This document shows, piece by piece, positions 12,222 to 13,156 of a stretch of DNA of 13,156 bases. Made by a program: the position numbers and the translations under genes. Source of the stretch: Anaerolineae bacterium (lineage in GTDB: Bacteria > Chloroflexota > Anaerolineae > 4572-78 > J111). The stretch spans positions 1-13,156 of the forward strand of contig JAGRCC010000879.1 of NCBI GenBank assembly GCA_020433785.1. The letters are read 5' to 3'. The notes below the pieces were generated by a model. That model worked only from the letters and a program-made list of their open reading frames with translations, was not told where the DNA came from and searched no databases. Each line of letters begins with the position of its first letter. Within the stretch, counting starts at the first letter, position 1.

Positions 12222-13156
12222 ATGAATCTTACCGATAAAGCAATGGCGCATTTTAAGAAACAGTTCGATTCAGTGCCCTCTCACTGCTTTAGAGCGCCGG
12301 GGCGGGTCAACTTGATTGGCGAGCATACCGATTATAACGACGGGTTTGTGCTGCCCTGCGCGATCAACTACGAAACCGTCGTGGCTGCCCAACCCCGCGA
12401 TGACCGGCAGATTGTTGTAACCGCTATTGATTACCATAACGAGGTTAGCACCTTTGTTTTGGATGACACTATCCCCGCTGATAAAGCCAGCCCTTGGAGC
12501 AATTATATTCGGGGCGTGGCCTGGGGTCTGCTGCAACGCGGCTGCCAACTCCAAGGGGCTAACCTGGTGGTGGCCGGCAACATTCCCCGAGGGGCCGGTT
12601 TGAGTTCATCGGCGTCTCTGGAAGTGGTTATTGGGGCGACATTAGCTGCCTTGAGCGGCCTCGATTTGGACGGTAAGACGCTGGCGCTCAACGGTCAGAA
12701 GGCTGAAAATGATTTTGTGGGCGTACAATGCGGGATTATGGATCAATTTATCTCGGCTCTGGGCCAAAAAGATCACGCCCTGCTCATCGACTGCCGCAGC
12801 CTGGATTATCGGCCGGTGCCGATCCCGCCTGACACAGCGATTATTATCGCTAACAGTAATGTCCAGCGCGGCTTGGTTGACAGCGAGTACAATACCCGCC
12901 GCCGCGAATGCGAGACCGCCGCCGCCCATTTTGGTGTTCCGGCCCTACGCGATGTCCCGGCCGATATCTTTGCCCTGCATGAGGACGAACTCGACGAGAC
13001 CGTAGCCAAACGAGCCAGACACGTCATCACCGAAAACGCCCGGACTGAAGCCGCCGCCGAAGCGTTAGCCCAAGGCAATCTGACCTCAATGGGCCGGCTT
13101 ATGGCCGAGTCCCACGCCTCGATGCGCGATGATTTTGAAATTACGGTTCCGCCGAT
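12222..13156 (+). CDS. galK: Galactokinase, 5' part (runs off the window)
   Basis: Galactokinase phosphorylates alpha-D-galactose at C1 with ATP in the Leloir pathway. The first 311 codons are present and open to the window edge; the C-terminal 70-90 residues, including the third GHMP motif, lie outside. Seen here are the galactokinase signature [12 protein letters not shown] (27-38), the phosphate-binding motif [14 protein letters not shown] (122-135) and the catalytic-base motif CGIMDQF with Asp174. ATG 12222 follows the era stop by seven bases, with AAGGGTGA overlapping that stop as ribosome binding site. Sharing an operon with era and yhhQ is not a functional grouping I know; it may simply reflect local cotranscription. 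Confidence 0.97.
   Translation, partial: MNLTDKAMAHFKKQFDSVPSHCFRAPGRVNLIGEHTDYNDGFVLPCAINYETVVAAQPRDDRQIVVTAIDYHNEVSTFVLDDTIPADKASPWSNYIRGVAWGLLQRGCQLQGANLVVAGNIPRGAGLSSSASLEVVIGATLAALSGLDLDGKTLALNGQKAENDFVGVQCGIMDQFISALGQKDHALLIDCRSLDYRPVPIPPDTAIIIANSNVQRGLVDSEYNTRRRECETAAAHFGVPALRDVPADIFALHEDELDETVAKRARHVITENARTEAAAEALAQGNLTSMGRLMAESHASMRDDFEITVPP

Noticed and set aside
1..13156. CRISPR arrays, toxin-antitoxin pairs, insertion sequences or rRNA
   Set aside because: No spaced direct repeats, no transposase-like motifs and no rRNA-like sequence were seen; the ribbon-helix-helix and 66-aa pair resembles a toxin-antitoxin layout in size only, as the second protein shows no toxin family motif.

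Overview
The window looks like one end of an integrated temperate phage (or phage-derived element) next to ordinary bacterial chromosome. Protein style, the GC-rich host genes and the small-protein families suggest a Chloroflexota bacterium, but that is an impression and not a proof. No integrase, terminase, portal, capsid or lysis enzyme lies inside the window, so the element continues to the left or is incomplete.

Region 1 (about 64-6290, minus strand) is a block of virion-type genes read right to left: a coiled-coil membrane protein, a 163-aa protein with a strong ribosome binding site, an 81-aa protein, a 364-aa protein sharing a module with it, a 599-aa membrane-plus-beta-sandwich protein, a 62-aa linker gene, a tail fibre built of Mtd-like N-terminus, pyocin-knob-like and C1q-like parts, and an XkdW-like tail accessory protein. 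Two strong minus-strand hairpin terminators and an internal promoter with a 24-bp palindrome divide this block into separately set units. A small AT-rich plus-strand gene (3613-3873) sits against the direction of the block, like a phage moron.

Region 2 (6469-6922) is the switch: a leftward XRE-type repressor facing a rightward early operon, with a near-consensus extended -10 promoter that carries a short palindrome over its -10 element. The repressor and the 109-aa gene both have a -10-like hexamer exactly six bases before ATG and no ribosome binding site, so both may be leaderless.

Region 3 (6923-10078, plus strand) is the early operon: ribbon-helix-helix protein, a small unknown, a winged-helix replication-initiation-like protein, a PD-(D/E)XK-like nuclease, and three unrecognised proteins. 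The replication gene carries a dense repeat cluster in its linker (7774-7924) that resembles an origin embedded in a phage initiator gene, and its leader can fold the ribosome binding site into a hairpin. A 44-bp hairpin repeat occurs right after the repressor gene and again right after the 150-aa gene.

Region 4 (10079-10459) is a gene-free junction that probably holds the phage-host boundary, although no attachment site could be identified. Region 5 (10460-13156) is a tight host operon: a queuosine-precursor transporter (yhhQ), the ribosome-assembly GTPase era, and galactokinase (galK, cut by the window end), served by an extended -10 promoter at 10413-10421.
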